From a candidate division TA06 bacterium B3_TA06 (GTDB taxonomy: Bacteria > Hydrothermota > Tepidihabitantia > B3-TA06), in NCBI GenBank assembly GCA_005223075.1, contig NJBO01000006.1, positions 1 through 64,000 of the forward strand: a stretch of DNA of 64,000 nt, written 5' to 3'. The notes under the pieces are model-generated. The model saw only the letters and a program-made list of their open reading frames with translations, did not search any database and was not told the origin of the DNA. Positions 25,959 to 34,057 of the stretch are shown here, one piece after another (within the stretch, counting starts at the first letter, position 1; every line of letters starts with the position of its first letter). The translations under genes were made by a program, and so were the position numbers.

Positions 25959-26312
25959 TTACTTGAGCAGCTTGGCAGCCTCCTCGGCAAGACGCTTGAT
26001 AAACTCCACCTGAAGCTTCGGCTTTCCCTTCAATAATTGGAGCAGCTTTTCAGAAAGAATCCTGGGGTCATGGGAACTTTCACTGGAAGGACTGAACCCC
26101 AGCAAATCGTTTGGTGAGACCTTAAGTGCAACTGCAATCCGAAACAGCGTAGTGGCGCTTGGATTGGAGAGAAAGCGTTCGAGCTTGCTCACATACCTGG
26201 GATTTAAATCGGCTTCCTCGGCTAACTTCTCCTGGGACCATCCCAGTGCTCTCCGTCTGCTACGTATCTCTACCCCAATTCTCTTAACTAATGCAACGTC
26301 ATCTGCTTTCAT
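25959..26312 (-). CDS. XRE-family helix-turn-helix regulator, paralog 1
   Basis: 117 residues. RIGVEIRSRRRALGWSQEKL, AEEADLNPRYVSKLE and FLSNPSATTLFRIAVALKVS form the five-helix XRE DNA-binding domain (about 8-70). The C-terminal ~45 residues are charged and helical, probably for dimerisation. It is over 70% identical by eye to the next upstream gene, with most changes in the recognition helix region (RYVSKLE against KYLSEIE) and C-terminal tail, so the two may bind different sites. The Shine-Dalgarno is weak. A palindrome containing GCGAACCT lies between the two genes. Confidence 0.85.
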   Translation of the reverse strand: MKADDVALVKRIGVEIRSRRRALGWSQEKLAEEADLNPRYVSKLERFLSNPSATTLFRIAVALKVSPNDLLGFSPSSESSHDPRILSEKLLQLLKGKPKLQVEFIKRLAEEAAKLLK

Positions 26313-26333
26313 GTTTAAAGAACAGCATGTAGT

Positions 26334-26372
26334 GCGAACCTCAGCGTGCCCCCTGTGGGGTATGAGGTTCGC
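26334..26372. repeat. Palindrome between the two XRE genes
   Basis: GCGAACCT (26334-26341) pairs with AGGTTCGC (26365-26372) around CAGCGTGCCCCCTGTGGGGT. It resembles 1590-1638 and 20890-20932 with a changed but still complementary stem. It could be an intergenic repeat or an operator. Confidence 0.5.
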
Positions 26373-26387
26373 CAGTGTTTAGATACA

Positions 26388-26741
26388 CTACTTGAGCAGC
26401 CTGGCAGTCTCATCTAAAAGACGCTTGAGAAGCTCCATTTGGAGCTTTGGCTTGCCTTTCAACGAGTCAAGCAGTTTCTCAAAAAGAACCCTGGGGTCAT
26501 GGGAAGTTTCGCCGGAAGGACTGAAGTCCAGCAAATCGTTCGGCGATGTCTTAAGTGCAACCGCAATCCGGTTCAGTATAGTAGCGCTGGGATTGGAGAG
26601 AAAGCGTTCGATCTCGCTCAGATACTTAGGGTTTAGATCGGCTTCCTCGGCTAACTTTTCCTGCGACCACCCCAGCGCTTTCCGTCTGCTGCGTATCTCT
26701 ACTCCTATCCTCTTAACTAATGCAACGTCATCTTTTTTCAT
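26388..26741 (-). CDS. XRE-family helix-turn-helix regulator, paralog 2
   Basis: 117 residues from ATG 26741, chosen because homology to paralog 1 begins exactly there (MKKDDVALVKRIGVEIRSRR); an in-frame ATG at 26771 would add ten residues. Same layout: XRE domain about 8-70 then a charged helical tail ending TARLLK. It lies 75 bp upstream of paralog 1, a clear tandem duplication. It diverges from the GIY-YIG-like gene at 26887, which it may control. Confidence 0.85.
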   Translation of the reverse strand: MKKDDVALVKRIGVEIRSRRKALGWSQEKLAEEADLNPKYLSEIERFLSNPSATILNRIAVALKTSPNDLLDFSPSGETSHDPRVLFEKLLDSLKGKPKLQMELLKRLLDETARLLK

Positions 26742-26795
26742 ATCCGAAGAATAAACAAGACAGCCCAACATTCCACCTGCTAAATACCGAAAGAC

Positions 26796-26823
26796 TTGAC
26801 AACTCCACCCATATCCTTAAAAT
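26796..26823 (+). promoter_or_regulatory. Promoter of the GIY-YIG-like gene
   Basis: TTGACA (26796-26801), 16 bp, TAAAAT (26818-26823), 63 nt before the ATG at 26887, which is preceded by AGGGGAAG. Confidence 0.65.
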
Positions 26824-26886
26824 ATAAAACGCGTTTTTATTGATAACTTTAAGATGCAATGCTGATGCGAAAACAGGGGAAGATTA

Positions 26887-27231
26887 ATGGTCGTCAACTT
26901 CGGTGGATACCGGTTCAGCGAGCCGGTTAGACTGGTGGGGTGGAAGCCGCTTCCGTCATCAGGGGTTTACGCCCTTCTGATAGCTGGCAGTTCCCTGCTT
27001 ACCAGGTCTGGCTATCAGGTGATTTATTTTGGCGAATCGAAAAACCTCGCCGGGCTGAGTGTTGACGAGCACCATCCTGCCTATCCGTGCTGGCTCCTCC
27101 TGGCTGGTTCCAGAGACAATCTTTACGTCTCTGCGTATCTTACCTACAACTGGCTAAAGGCAAAAAGACAAGCCCTGGCCAAAAAACTCGCAGCAGATTA
27201 CAGACCCTTCTGCAACTACGAGGCAAGGTGA
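26887..27231 (+). CDS. GIY-YIG-like small protein
   Basis: 114 residues. SGVYALLIAGS, then GYQVIYFGESKNLAGL with spacing typical of GIY-YIG nucleases (GIY...YIGxTxNL), and a later YNWLKAKRQALAKKLAADYRPFCNYE helical end. The catalytic Arg and Glu could not be assigned with certainty. The family includes repair and homing nucleases. It sits divergent from two XRE regulators in an accessory region, which hints at a mobile or defence origin. Confidence 0.55.
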   Translation: MVVNFGGYRFSEPVRLVGWKPLPSSGVYALLIAGSSLLTRSGYQVIYFGESKNLAGLSVDEHHPAYPCWLLLAGSRDNLYVSAYLTYNWLKAKRQALAKKLAADYRPFCNYEAR

Positions 27232-27296
27232 CTCCTTTTCCCCTTCCCCCGACGCATTGCGTCGACCCCTCCCACCAGGGGAGGAGTGGAATAATT

Positions 27297-27401
27297 GTCG
27301 TTGCGAGCGGCTAAAAGCCGCGAAGCAATCTCATAGCAGAAAGTGTCCACACATAGAGGTATGAGATCGCCACGGGTGCTTTCAGCATCCTCGCGATGAC
27401 A
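27297..27401. mobile_element. MITE-like GTCATTGCGAG repeat, copy 1
   Basis: About 105 bp bounded by near-inverted ends TGTCGTTGCGAG and CTCGCGATGACA, with an inner GCGAAGCAATCTCAT facing ATGAGATCGCC. A second copy with the same length and ends is at 49885-49987, and part of one is near 25841. It matches the widely dispersed GTCATTGCGAG-type palindromic repeat of many phyla. It carries no gene. Confidence 0.65.
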
Positions 27402-27407
27402 AAATGT

Positions 27408-27490
27408 AGGGGCCGGTTTTTACAACTCCGTTGCGCTTCGCGTAAACCGGCCCGAATATTATCAGCGGGCCGACCTGAAGGTCGGCCCCT
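27408..27490. repeat. Two adjacent palindromic intergenic repeats
   Basis: GGGGCCGGTTTTTAC...GTAAACCGGCCC (about 27410-27453) is followed by AATATTATCAGC and GGGCCGACCTGAAGGTCGGC (27467-27488). The second unit with its AATATTAT flank is the same as at 25787-25815. They lie in the gap between the GIY-YIG-like gene and the acidic protein. Confidence 0.65.
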
Positions 27491-27525
27491 ACGGGCTTAG
27501 AAAATCGGTTCTTCGTACTTCCTGA

Positions 27526-27684
27526 TTAATTTTTCTTTCTTATCTCTTTAGGGACTTCTTTGCCCTCATCGATGTAATTAGAATCTTCAGGGTCATGTTG
27601 AGGCGTTGGTGGTTCAACAGGTTTCTGCGGTTCTTTCTTTGGTTCCTCGTCCTGATCTGGACTGCTTACAATTTCTTCGTTCAC
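27526..27684 (-). CDS. Small acidic, proline-rich protein
   Basis: 52 residues from GTG 27684, chosen because TGGAGG lies 5 nt upstream and the previous stop is one base away. The sequence is disordered and charged (SSPDQDEEPKKEPQKPVEPP) with a KEIRKKN end. It is translationally coupled to the three-TM protein gene. No family was recognised; a partner or inhibitor of the membrane protein is a guess. Confidence 0.55.
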   Translation of the reverse strand: MNEEIVSSPDQDEEPKKEPQKPVEPPTPQHDPEDSNYIDEGKEVPKEIRKKN

Positions 27685-27685
27685 T

Positions 27686-28192
27686 TCAACCTCCAATAAT
27701 AACGTAGATTGCAAAATACAATCCAATCAATGCTACACCTGCTCCCTCAAAAGCTAAAGAAAACCTTAACAGGTTTGTCTTAGTCTTTAAGGTCTTCTGA
27801 ATTTCTTCACAAGTAGTTCTAATTGAAGCCGCTATCTGTGCTACTGTACCAACTTCTTCCGAATCGAAAGTTTCAGGTTTTCTTTTAATATATTTTTCCA
27901 TAAGAGATTTCGGACTCGGATGATATGCCCATTTCCTTGGCCAAAAAGCAAAAACAGCAAGGATAAAACCAGTTAAAAGAAACAACATAGGAGGTACAAA
28001 TACCCATCTCAGTTCTAACTCACTTAATGCAAATAATGCAACGACTATGGAAACGATAATCCCATCCATTCCCAAAAGAATGACCAGCTTATTATCAATT
28101 GCGTCAATAACTCTTGTCAGGTTAGCCCTCTGTTGACGCAATTCTTCAAGGACCACCACACCGCTTGGGTATAAAGACTTCTTTTCTTCCAC
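27686..28192 (-). CDS. Three-TM protein resembling Pycsar-type effectors
   Basis: 168 residues from GTG 28192. The promoter's -10 box ends 6 nt before this GTG, so longer starts are excluded. An N-terminal helix with IDAIDNKLVILLGMDGIIVS runs into TM1 (about 38-58), TM2 follows (about 63-85, ending FAFWPRKW), then a ~55-residue soluble helical part with KTLKTKTNLLRFS leading into TM3 (about 140-165). The D-x-K before TM1, the P after TM2 and the K-x(n) before TM3 recall the DUF5706/Pycsar effector layout, but this is resemblance only. The gene is AT-rich. Confidence 0.5.
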   Translation of the reverse strand: MEEKKSLYPSGVVVLEELRQQRANLTRVIDAIDNKLVILLGMDGIIVSIVVALFALSELELRWVFVPPMLFLLTGFILAVFAFWPRKWAYHPSPKSLMEKYIKRKPETFDSEEVGTVAQIAASIRTTCEEIQKTLKTKTNLLRFSLAFEGAGVALIGLYFAIYVIIGG

Positions 28193-28198
28193 ATATTT

Positions 28199-28227
28199 AT
28201 TATGCCACTGAAAAGTAGGTTTGTCAA
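28199..28227 (-). promoter_or_regulatory. Leaderless-type promoter of the three-TM protein gene
   Basis: Minus strand: TTGACA (28227-28222), 17 bp, CATAAT (28204-28199), then 6 nt and the in-frame GTG. No Shine-Dalgarno. Confidence 0.7.
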
Positions 28228-28424
28228 GCCCGTTTCGTCTTCGCATCCTTCGGCTCGCTCACAATGCCACACTCCCCCTACCCTATGGGGTGCAGTAAAA
28301 TTGGCACCCCAAGGGGCACGCTGTCCACAAGGGAGGGGGAATACCGGAAGCTATCCACATAATCCCCAAATTTCCCTTCCCTGGTGGAAGGGGATAAAGG
28401 GGAAGGGGAAAATCAGTCATTTAG

Positions 28425-28452
28425 TTGACATCTCCCACCTGCCGGATAACAT
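28425..28452 (+). promoter_or_regulatory. Promoter of P5C dehydrogenase
   Basis: TTGACA (28425-28430), 16 bp, TAACAT (28447-28452), then a ~35 nt leader with AAAGGAGG before the ATG. The rest of the gap 28228-28424 holds palindromic repeats (AAGGGGCACGCTGTCCAC and a CCTTCCCT...GGGGAAGGGG run) and no gene. Confidence 0.65.
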
Positions 28453-28492
28453 TCCACAAATCAAAATCTAAAAATTAACCAAAGGAGGCACA

Positions 28493-30040
28493 ATGGTTCT
28501 TCCGTTCAAAAACGAGCCATACAAGAATTTTTCCTGCGAGCCGTGCAAGAAAGCCCAACTTGAAGCCATCGCAGCACTTGAGAAAAACTACGGCAAGACC
28601 TACCCGGCGTTCATCGGCGGTAAAGAGGTTGCCGCTTCCGAAACCTTTGCGTCCATCAACCCGGCAGACAAGGACAAGGTTATCGGCCTTTTCCAGAAGG
28701 CGGACGAAAAACTCGCCGAGCAGGCGCTTCAGGCAGCTTTGGCCGCGTTCGAGTGGTGGCGGTTCTACGACTTTCGCGAGCGCGCCAACATCCTTCTCAA
28801 GGCCGCGCACATCGCCCGGCGCCGCCGCTTCGAGATCAACGCGGGCATGATCCTTGAGGAGGGCAAGAACTGGATCGAGGCCGACGTGGACACAGCCGAA
28901 GGCATCGACTTTTTAGAGTTCTATGGCCGCGAGATGCTGCGGCTCGGCCCCAACCAGCCCGTAACACCTTTCCTTGGGGAAAATAACGAGCTTCGCTACA
29001 TCCCCCTGGGCGTGGGCATCATCATCCCGCCCTGGAACTTCCCATGGGCGATACTCGTGGGCATGAGTTCGGCGGCTATCGTGACCGGCAACACCATAGT
29101 GCTCAAGCCCTCGTCGGATTCACCTTACATCGGCTGGCTCTTTACCGAGATCATGCGCGAGGCCGGTCTGCCCGATGGTGTATTAAACTACCTTAGCGGT
29201 CCGGGTGCGATCGCCGGCGAGTATCTGGTCAAGCATCCAAAGACCCGGTTCATCAGCTTCACCGGTTCCAAGGAAGTAGGCCTGCGAATCGTTGAGAACG
29301 CGGCCAAGAAACAGGAAGGCCAGATATGGATCAAGCGGGTAGTGGCCGAGATGGGCGGCAAGGACTGCATCCTGGTAGACGAAGAGGCCGATCTCGACGC
29401 CGCGGTGGAAGGCGTCGCCGTTTCCGCATACGGGTTCGGAGGCCAGAAATGCTCGGCCTGCTCCCGCGCCATCATTGACGAGAAGGTCTACGACGAGTTC
29501 GTCAAAAAGCTTATTCCACGTATCAAGGAGATCACGGTCGGGGAAACCAAGGACACCGCCAACTGGATGGGCCCGGTCATCAACGAGAAGGCTTTGAAGA
29601 ACACGCTGGCATACATCGAGATCGGCAAGAAGGAAGGCGAACTGCTCTGCGGCGGTAATGTTGTCGAGGGCAACGGCTTCTTCCTCGAGCCGACCGTGTT
29701 CGGCAACGTTGCATGGGATGCCCGCATTGCCCAGGAGGAGATATTCGCTCCGGTGCTGGCCATCGTTAAATGTAAGGACTTTGACGACGGGTTGCGCATC
29801 GTCAACTCCACGGAATACGGTCTTACCGGATCAGTGTACACCAACAATCGCTGTAAGATCGCCAAGGCCAAGCGGCTGTTCCACGTGGGGAATATGTATA
29901 TCAACCGCAAGTGCACCGGTGCTCTGGTTGACGTGCAGCCCTTCGGCGGGTTCAACATGTCCGGCACCGACTCCAAGGCCGGCGGCAGGGACTATCTGTT
30001 GCTGTTCATGCAGGGAAAATCGATCGCTGAACGTTTTTGA
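28493..30040 (+). CDS. rocA: L-glutamate gamma-semialdehyde (1-pyrroline-5-carboxylate) dehydrogenase
   Basis: 515 residues, full length. The aldehyde dehydrogenase fold is shown by IIPPWNFPWAILVGM, FTGSKEVGLRI, VVAEMGGKDCILVDEEAD (catalytic Glu) and FGGQKCSACSRAI (catalytic Cys near 322). FIGGKEV and the ending VDVQPFGGFNMSGTDSKAGG match the RocA/PutA P5CDH branch. It oxidises glutamate semialdehyde to glutamate with NAD+ in proline or arginine use. No proline dehydrogenase is nearby, so its substrate source is not shown here. It stands alone with its own promoter. Confidence 0.93.
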   Translation: MVLPFKNEPYKNFSCEPCKKAQLEAIAALEKNYGKTYPAFIGGKEVAASETFASINPADKDKVIGLFQKADEKLAEQALQAALAAFEWWRFYDFRERANILLKAAHIARRRRFEINAGMILEEGKNWIEADVDTAEGIDFLEFYGREMLRLGPNQPVTPFLGENNELRYIPLGVGIIIPPWNFPWAILVGMSSAAIVTGNTIVLKPSSDSPYIGWLFTEIMREAGLPDGVLNYLSGPGAIAGEYLVKHPKTRFISFTGSKEVGLRIVENAAKKQEGQIWIKRVVAEMGGKDCILVDEEADLDAAVEGVAVSAYGFGGQKCSACSRAIIDEKVYDEFVKKLIPRIKEITVGETKDTANWMGPVINEKALKNTLAYIEIGKKEGELLCGGNVVEGNGFFLEPTVFGNVAWDARIAQEEIFAPVLAIVKCKDFDDGLRIVNSTEYGLTGSVYTNNRCKIAKAKRLFHVGNMYINRKCTGALVDVQPFGGFNMSGTDSKAGGRDYLLLFMQGKSIAERF

Positions 30041-30163
30041 CGTTCTGCGATAATGCAAAGTGTAAAAGGCAAAATGCAAAGTGCACACGAAGTGACGACA
30101 CTGAGCCTGCCCCTTGAGATGCTAACTTTACTGCATCTCATAGGGTATGCGTAGTAAATTGAA

Positions 30164-30186
30164 GGGCCGGCGAAGCCGGCCCTTTT
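30164..30186 (+). terminator. Rho-independent terminator after P5C dehydrogenase
   Basis: GGGCCGGC, loop GAA, GCCGGCCC, then TTTT. It ends 2 bp before the next -35 box, isolating the two transcripts. Confidence 0.85.
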
Positions 30187-30188
30187 GT

Positions 30189-30216
30189 TTGACATTGAAC
30201 AATTAATCGCTATATT
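30189..30216 (+). promoter_or_regulatory. Promoter of PQQ-like lipoprotein 1
   Basis: TTGACA (30189-30194), 16 bp, TATATT (30211-30216), AAAGGAGG and GTG at 30233. Confidence 0.85.
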
Positions 30217-30232
30217 TCAGAAAGGAGGCTTA

Positions 30233-31453
30233 GTGAAAAGGACCCTGCTTTTATTTCTGGGATTAGTATTAACTATCGGAATCCTCGGATGCAAAGAGAA
30301 AGTTGGGGAGGACGATCGCCTAATATGGAAGTATAAGATTGGAGCGCTCTGCAAATCCTGCCCGGCAATAGACGAAGAAGGCACCATATACATAGGATCG
30401 GGAGATAATTACCTTTACGCGATAAACACAGATGGAACCCTCAAGCAGATGTGGGAAACCAGTGGCTGCCCAGCTTCACCGGTAATAAGTCTAAATAAAA
30501 TCATATATGTCGGATGCGACGATGGGGATATTAATGCAATCCAAATAGGCCCACCCGATCCAGAAGATACCTTAAAACCCGTGAGTTTTTACTACCACAC
30601 CAACTATAAACCCGGCTATGATGTCTCCTATTCGCCAGCCATTGGAGAAGACGGAACAATATACATGGTTCGGTATTATTACGGAGATTCTTATCTGTAT
30701 GGTTCATACGAACAACTTTGTCGTTTAGGGGGCTATCCCACCCAATCTTCCCCAAGTATAGGTTCGGATGGCACAATCTATATTGAGAAGGAGTATAGCT
30801 TTTGTGCGATAAATAAAGATGGTAGTTTGAAGTGGGGATACAAATTGCCGAAAGACGAAACCAAATACAGCTCACCTTCTCCAGCGGCAATAGGTGCTGA
30901 TGGCACAATCTATTTGGGATTAGGGGGCTCCCTCTATGTCCTTACCAGGAACGGCAACCTGAAATGGAGGTATAGAACCGGCTATGCAATCAATGCATCC
31001 CCTGTAATCGACAAAGCTGGGAATATCTATGTTGTTTCCGGGACTGACTGCCTCCTGGCTATCACTCCCAGAGGTAACCTCAAATGGAGGCATGAGTTTG
31101 AAGGATACATCTCCACTCCGGTGATTGGTTCGGAGGGTACCATTTACCTAGTAGAAAACAGGAAAAACATTATATGGTTTACCACATCCTTCCGCATCAA
31201 AGCTCTGCTTCACGCAATCAATTCCAATGGTAGTCTCAAATGGACATACAATGTTAGATCTGAGTGTCGACATATTACTAGATATTCCGACACGGAGATT
31301 AGCGAACCAACCATCGGCTCGGACGGCACCCTCTATTTCTCCTTTGGCAAATATCTATACGCAGTTAAGAGTGACTCAAAAGGTTTAGCCAATTCCTCTT
31401 GGCCAAGACAAGGACACGATAACCAGAATACCGGACGCGTAAACGCGCCTTAG
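30233..31453 (+). CDS. PQQ-like beta-propeller lipoprotein 1
   Basis: 406 residues from GTG 30233 (AAAGGAGG 5 nt upstream; the promoter excludes the longer frame). Signal peptide ending in the lipobox ILGC. The mature part has about eight repeats of the form P-x-I-x-x-D-G-T-I-Y-x-G...L-Y-A-I-N-x-D-G-x-L-K-W (for example SIGSDGTIY, KDGSLKWGYKLP), the PQQ-like/YncE type blade. C-terminal WPRQGHDNQNTGR closes the repeat. Surface or periplasmic scaffold; enzymatic PQQ binding is not implied. A paralog follows. Confidence 0.8.
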   Translation: MKRTLLLFLGLVLTIGILGCKEKVGEDDRLIWKYKIGALCKSCPAIDEEGTIYIGSGDNYLYAINTDGTLKQMWETSGCPASPVISLNKIIYVGCDDGDINAIQIGPPDPEDTLKPVSFYYHTNYKPGYDVSYSPAIGEDGTIYMVRYYYGDSYLYGSYEQLCRLGGYPTQSSPSIGSDGTIYIEKEYSFCAINKDGSLKWGYKLPKDETKYSSPSPAAIGADGTIYLGLGGSLYVLTRNGNLKWRYRTGYAINASPVIDKAGNIYVVSGTDCLLAITPRGNLKWRHEFEGYISTPVIGSEGTIYLVENRKNIIWFTTSFRIKALLHAINSNGSLKWTYNVRSECRHITRYSDTEISEPTIGSDGTLYFSFGKYLYAVKSDSKGLANSSWPRQGHDNQNTGRVNAP

Positions 31454-31549
31454 GCGCTCATTGTAAATCTCAAATTGCAAATTTTAAATTTAGGGGGCTT
31501 GGCCTGCTTCCCTTATTTATTTTCCCACAGGACAACGTTTCTTGTAGAT

Positions 31550-31577
31550 TTGACAACAATATAAACTTGTGTATATT
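31550..31577 (+). promoter_or_regulatory. Promoter of PQQ-like lipoprotein 2
   Basis: TTGACA (31550-31555), 16 bp, TATATT (31572-31577), then AAAGGAGG. The -10 box and spacer length are the same as at 30189, suggesting the promoter was duplicated with the gene. Confidence 0.85.
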
Positions 31578-31593
31578 TCCCAAAGGAGGAATG

Positions 31594-32778
31594 ATGAAGA
31601 GACTATTCTCTCTAAGTATGGGATTGCTTCTTGTCATAGGCTCAATCTCATGCCAACAGGATATCAGATTAAAGTGGAAATTGAAGTTAGGTCCAAGATG
31701 CACCCCTCCGGCAATAGCTAAAGACGGCACCATATACGTGGCCTGCGAAAACGGAGGGCTATACGCTGTTAACTCAAGCGGTGAAATCATATGGCAGGAT
31801 ACTATTTATTCCGCGAGATTTAAAAATCTCGCGATTGGAGAGAACAGTAGACTGTATGCGGGAACAAAAGATAATTCAATATATGCTGTAACTCATCACA
31901 GAAAATTCAATCCCGAGGATACAAGCCAAGTTGGTTTACCGTTTTATGATACTAAAGATAGATATAGTCACCCTGCCTATCTCGCTCTCGCAAAAGATGG
32001 AACAGTATTCATGGCTATATATTGGAGACTTATTGCACTGGACACATCATACTATGATTTTGAACCAAGATGGGTTTTTAATTCCCCAGAACTGGGTCGT
32101 TTTGAATGCCCGCCGGCAATAGGAATGGATGGCACTATCTATTTAGGCTCAACTGACGGAAAGCTGTATGCGCTTAATCCTGACAGTACGCTCAAATGGG
32201 AATTTGAGACTGATGATAACATTTCCTCATCCCCTGTAATTGGTGCTAATGGTACATTATATCTAGGGTCTTCTGATAGCTGTTTCTATGCAGTAAATCC
32301 TGATGGAAGTCTAAAATGGAAGTTCAAAACAGGCAGTTTCATCTTCTCTGCAGCCGCAATAGGAGAAGATGGAACAATATACTTCGGTTCTGAAGACAGG
32401 CACATATATGCTTTAAGCGAAGGCGGGAAACTCAAGTGGCGTTATAAAACGGACATCTGGGATTTCTCATCCCCGGTAGTAGGTGCAGATGGTGTAATAT
32501 ATATAGGCCCCGGAGAGGGATGTTCTCTCTTGAGATTAATCAGTAACTTCCGCCTTAGGGGAAAACCATTTATCTATGCAATCAACCCTGATGGAACCCT
32601 TAAATGGAAATACAGAGTGAGATCGAACATAAGTGACCCGACACTAGGGGCGGACGGTACGCTCTATTTCACCTGTTCAAAACACCTTTATGCGCTCCAA
32701 ACCGCTTCTCCAGGCCTTGCTTCCTCCCCCTGGCCCAAGTTCGGTGCCGATAACCAGAATACCGGACGCGTGCAGTAG
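31594..32778 (+). CDS. PQQ-like beta-propeller lipoprotein 2
   Basis: 394 residues; two ATGs follow GGAGG and the second (31594) has the better spacing. Signal peptide with lipobox GSISC. Repeats such as GMDGTIYLGSTDGKLYALNP and GANGTLYLGSSDSCFYAVNP build a PQQ-like propeller; WPKFGADNQNTGR ends it, nearly as in the preceding gene. It is a diverged tandem duplicate of 30233-31453 with its own promoter. The gap between them holds an AT-rich TTGCAAATTTTAAATT repeat, which occurs again after this gene. Confidence 0.8.
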   Translation: MKRLFSLSMGLLLVIGSISCQQDIRLKWKLKLGPRCTPPAIAKDGTIYVACENGGLYAVNSSGEIIWQDTIYSARFKNLAIGENSRLYAGTKDNSIYAVTHHRKFNPEDTSQVGLPFYDTKDRYSHPAYLALAKDGTVFMAIYWRLIALDTSYYDFEPRWVFNSPELGRFECPPAIGMDGTIYLGSTDGKLYALNPDSTLKWEFETDDNISSSPVIGANGTLYLGSSDSCFYAVNPDGSLKWKFKTGSFIFSAAAIGEDGTIYFGSEDRHIYALSEGGKLKWRYKTDIWDFSSPVVGADGVIYIGPGEGCSLLRLISNFRLRGKPFIYAINPDGTLKWKYRVRSNISDPTLGADGTLYFTCSKHLYALQTASPGLASSPWPKFGADNQNTGRVQ

Positions 32779-32879
32779 CACGCGCATTTCAAATTGCAAA
32801 GTGTAAATTGCAAATTTTAAATTGGGATCAGGAAGGAGTTTTCAACTAGCCGCCCATTTGCAATTTCCCCCTTGTCTCC

Positions 32880-32907
32880 TTGACATATCCTTTAGCGCCG
32901 TTAAGAT
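32880..32907 (+). promoter_or_regulatory. Leaderless-type promoter of the GWxTD gene
   Basis: TTGACA (32880-32885), 16 bp, TAAGAT (32902-32907). ATG codons begin 4 nt and 7 nt downstream (32912, 32915). No Shine-Dalgarno is present. Confidence 0.65.
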
Positions 32908-32911
32908 ATAG

Positions 32912-34057
32912 ATGATGCATCTGTTACTGTCTCTGGCGCTGCTCTCACAGACAGGCGAGGCAGAATACAGCTTCCGCCACGTGATCGAGCAAGGCGAACG
33001 TGACGGCTCGTTCTATGTTACCGCCTACGTCTCTATACCCTACTCAAGCCTTCAGTTCACAAAGTCTAACTCAGGCTACCAAGCGGGCTACCACATAACC
33101 TTTCAGCTTCTGGATCGCCGCAAGAACATCTACGGAGACGAGCGCTTCGGTGATGTAATTGTAACGGACGCCAACATCGCCAAGTCGAAAAGCCTCGCGG
33201 TAGCAGAAACCCTTAATGTCCTTCTGCCCCGGGGAAGCTACAATGCCAATCTAAGCGTAGCCGCCCTGGGTGCAACAAGACGAATCGAGAAGGAGTTTGA
33301 TGTCGAGATCTTCCATCGGGCACTGGGAAGCCTGCGGATTACCGACGCTAATGGTAGCCGTATGCTTGAGCGCCCCTTTGACAGCCGCGACACCATGCTG
33401 GTGAGTGTGTCGGTGTATGAAGATGGTCTCGATTCGCTGCTTCTCGAGATTACGCGTCCGGGCGCCCCAGACTACAATAAAACCCTGACCGAACCTGACT
33501 CACAAGCATCGTGGAGTGTTGCACTTGAGGATTTCTCAAGCGGAGACTACCAGCTTTGGGTGAAGGCATTTCAAGGTAAGAAGGCAGTAGACGAACGCAA
33601 GGCTCTATTCGTCCTGCGCAATCCGTTTCGCTTCGACCCTGGGCGCTACGAGGAACTCGTTGAGAAGCTTATATACATAACGACCTTCGGTGAACGTGAG
33701 CGAATGAAGTCCGTGCCGCCTGAAGCAAGACAGGCCACCTGGGATAGCTTCTGGCTAGCAAAGGACCCAACCCCGCAAACCGACTATAACGAAGAGCTTG
33801 AGTCCTACTTTGCCAAGATCTCCTACTGCGAGCGCAACTTCGGATACGGGGATAAGGGCTACCTCTCGGATCGTGCCAGGATATACATGAGGTTCGGCCC
33901 ACCGGACGAGATCGAAGACCATCCATTTGAGCCTAACAGATACCCATACATCGTTTGGACCTACAACCTTCAGGGAATGCAGTTCGTATTCGAAGAAAGG
34001 CTCGGTTTCGGCGAGTACGTGCTTGTTTATCCACAAGGCTTCCTTTCCCCATGGTAG
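32912..34057 (+). CDS. Exported GWxTD-domain protein
   Basis: 381 residues; the second ATG (32915) is an equally good start given the 7 nt distance from the -10 box. A short signal peptide (MHLLLSLALLSQTGEA) is followed by beta-rich domains. The C-terminal ~110 residues contain WDSFWLAKDPTPQTDYNEEL and GYLSDRARIYMRFGPPDEI, the GWxTD domain (here GYLSD) found in secreted proteins of the FCB group and Acidobacteria. Role unknown. Its end overlaps the next gene. Confidence 0.8.
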   Translation: MMHLLLSLALLSQTGEAEYSFRHVIEQGERDGSFYVTAYVSIPYSSLQFTKSNSGYQAGYHITFQLLDRRKNIYGDERFGDVIVTDANIAKSKSLAVAETLNVLLPRGSYNANLSVAALGATRRIEKEFDVEIFHRALGSLRITDANGSRMLERPFDSRDTMLVSVSVYEDGLDSLLLEITRPGAPDYNKTLTEPDSQASWSVALEDFSSGDYQLWVKAFQGKKAVDERKALFVLRNPFRFDPGRYEELVEKLIYITTFGERERMKSVPPEARQATWDSFWLAKDPTPQTDYNEELESYFAKISYCERNFGYGDKGYLSDRARIYMRFGPPDEIEDHPFEPNRYPYIVWTYNLQGMQFVFEERLGFGEYVLVYPQGFLSPW

